A stretch of DNA of 7,193 nt, taken from JBGSOV01 sp964558715. Lineage in GTDB: Bacteria; Patescibacteriota; Gracilibacteria; CAIRYL01; GCA-016699755. The DNA lies in assembly GCA_964558715.1 (NCBI GenBank), contig CAZLFD010000052.1, positions 1 to 7,193 on the forward strand. Reading direction: 5' to 3'. The stretch's first letter is position 1; each line of letters starts with the position of its first letter. A program made the position numbers and the translations under genes. Below the pieces are notes generated by a model. The model was not told the origin of the DNA and did no database searches. It saw only the letters and a list, made by a program, of their open reading frames with translations. This document shows, one piece after another, positions 6,942 to 7,193 of this stretch.

Positions 6942-7193
6942 TTGAAGAATATTGATGTGGGTGCTCTGTATTATACTGATTCATTACCCAGTATTTGGGA
7001 AAGAGGCGGTTTATTTTACCGCTACAGGTAACCGGGATTTTTCACATGCACAGTTTGCTTTGTCCTTAAAAAATCGTGACAAGGATGAGGAAAAAGAATA
7101 CTTGATTCGGCTCGTGTCACAAGCACTTTACAAAAAAAATTGAGATTGCTAACTAAAGATATTATATGGAATACTGAAGAGGATTTTTCTTCT
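6942..7193 (+). pseudogene. Unrecognised gene start with two compensating frameshifts, cut by window end
   Basis: Three short frames read in sequence look like one protein. Frame 1 (6942-7028, from a TTG start) carries NIDVGALYYTDSLPSIWERG and ends at TAA 7029. Frame 2 (7030-7140) continues with NRDFSHAQFALSLKNRDKDE and then EYLIRLVSQALYKK. After an eight-A run (7132-7139) the original frame is again open to the window edge with LRLLTKDIIWNTEEDFSS. One extra base near 7029 and one missing base in the A-run would rejoin about 84 residues. GAAAGA (6931-6936) precedes the TTG at a plausible ribosome-binding distance. The alternative is an ordinary 63-residue protein from 6952 to 7143 that is unrelated to the flanking frames. 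I do not recognise the family. The breaks could be real decay, sequencing indels or, for the A-run, programmed slippage. Confidence 0.3.

Noticed and set aside
6942..6977. Promoter for the tail gene (TTGAAG or TTGATG with TATACT)
   Set aside because: The -10 at 6972-6977 is good, but the spacers to the possible -35 elements are 24 and 14 bases, both outside the working range.

Overview
This 7.2 kb window is bacterial and holds four intact genes in two divergent groups, followed by an AT-rich tail with what looks like a broken gene. Several traits fit the Patescibacteria/Candidate Phyla Radiation, but no single marker proves it. They are a prepilin peptidase with a GGGDFR-type second catalytic motif and an acidic cytoplasmic insert, a MutM with a long insertion, and four starts without a recognisable Shine-Dalgarno sequence. 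I hold the lineage as an inference of moderate strength.

Layout. Positions 1-172 are a non-coding spacer. On the minus strand, aroC (chorismate synthase, 2169 to 1123) and pilD (prepilin peptidase, 1126 to 173) overlap by the four bases ATGA and almost certainly form one transcript. A 234-base divergent spacer separates them from mutM (2404-3357, plus strand), a complete formamidopyrimidine-DNA glycosylase. After a 261-base spacer whose second half is AT-rich comes a 1029-residue SMC/ABC-type ATPase (3619-6708) with its own well-formed sigma70-type promoter at 3568-3596. It resembles the family annotated as TrlF-type AAA-like ATPases (PHP domain plus coiled-coil P-loop ATPase). The AT-rich tail (6709-7193) holds an imperfect dyad, a possible 22-residue hydrophobic peptide, and the start of an unrecognised gene that needs two opposite single-base frame changes to read through.

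How the genes relate. aroC, pilD and mutM are housekeeping genes: aromatic precursor synthesis, type IV pilin processing and oxidative DNA damage repair. The ATPase is the accessory element. It stands alone between AT-rich flanks. Its ATPase motifs are all intact, but the metal-binding motifs of its N-terminal PHP-like domain are replaced at every position I could align. This is the most interesting feature of the window: it may be a sensor ATPase whose N-terminal domain has lost phosphoesterase chemistry, possibly in anti-phage defence or nucleic-acid surveillance. That role is inferred from family architecture and is not shown by the sequence.
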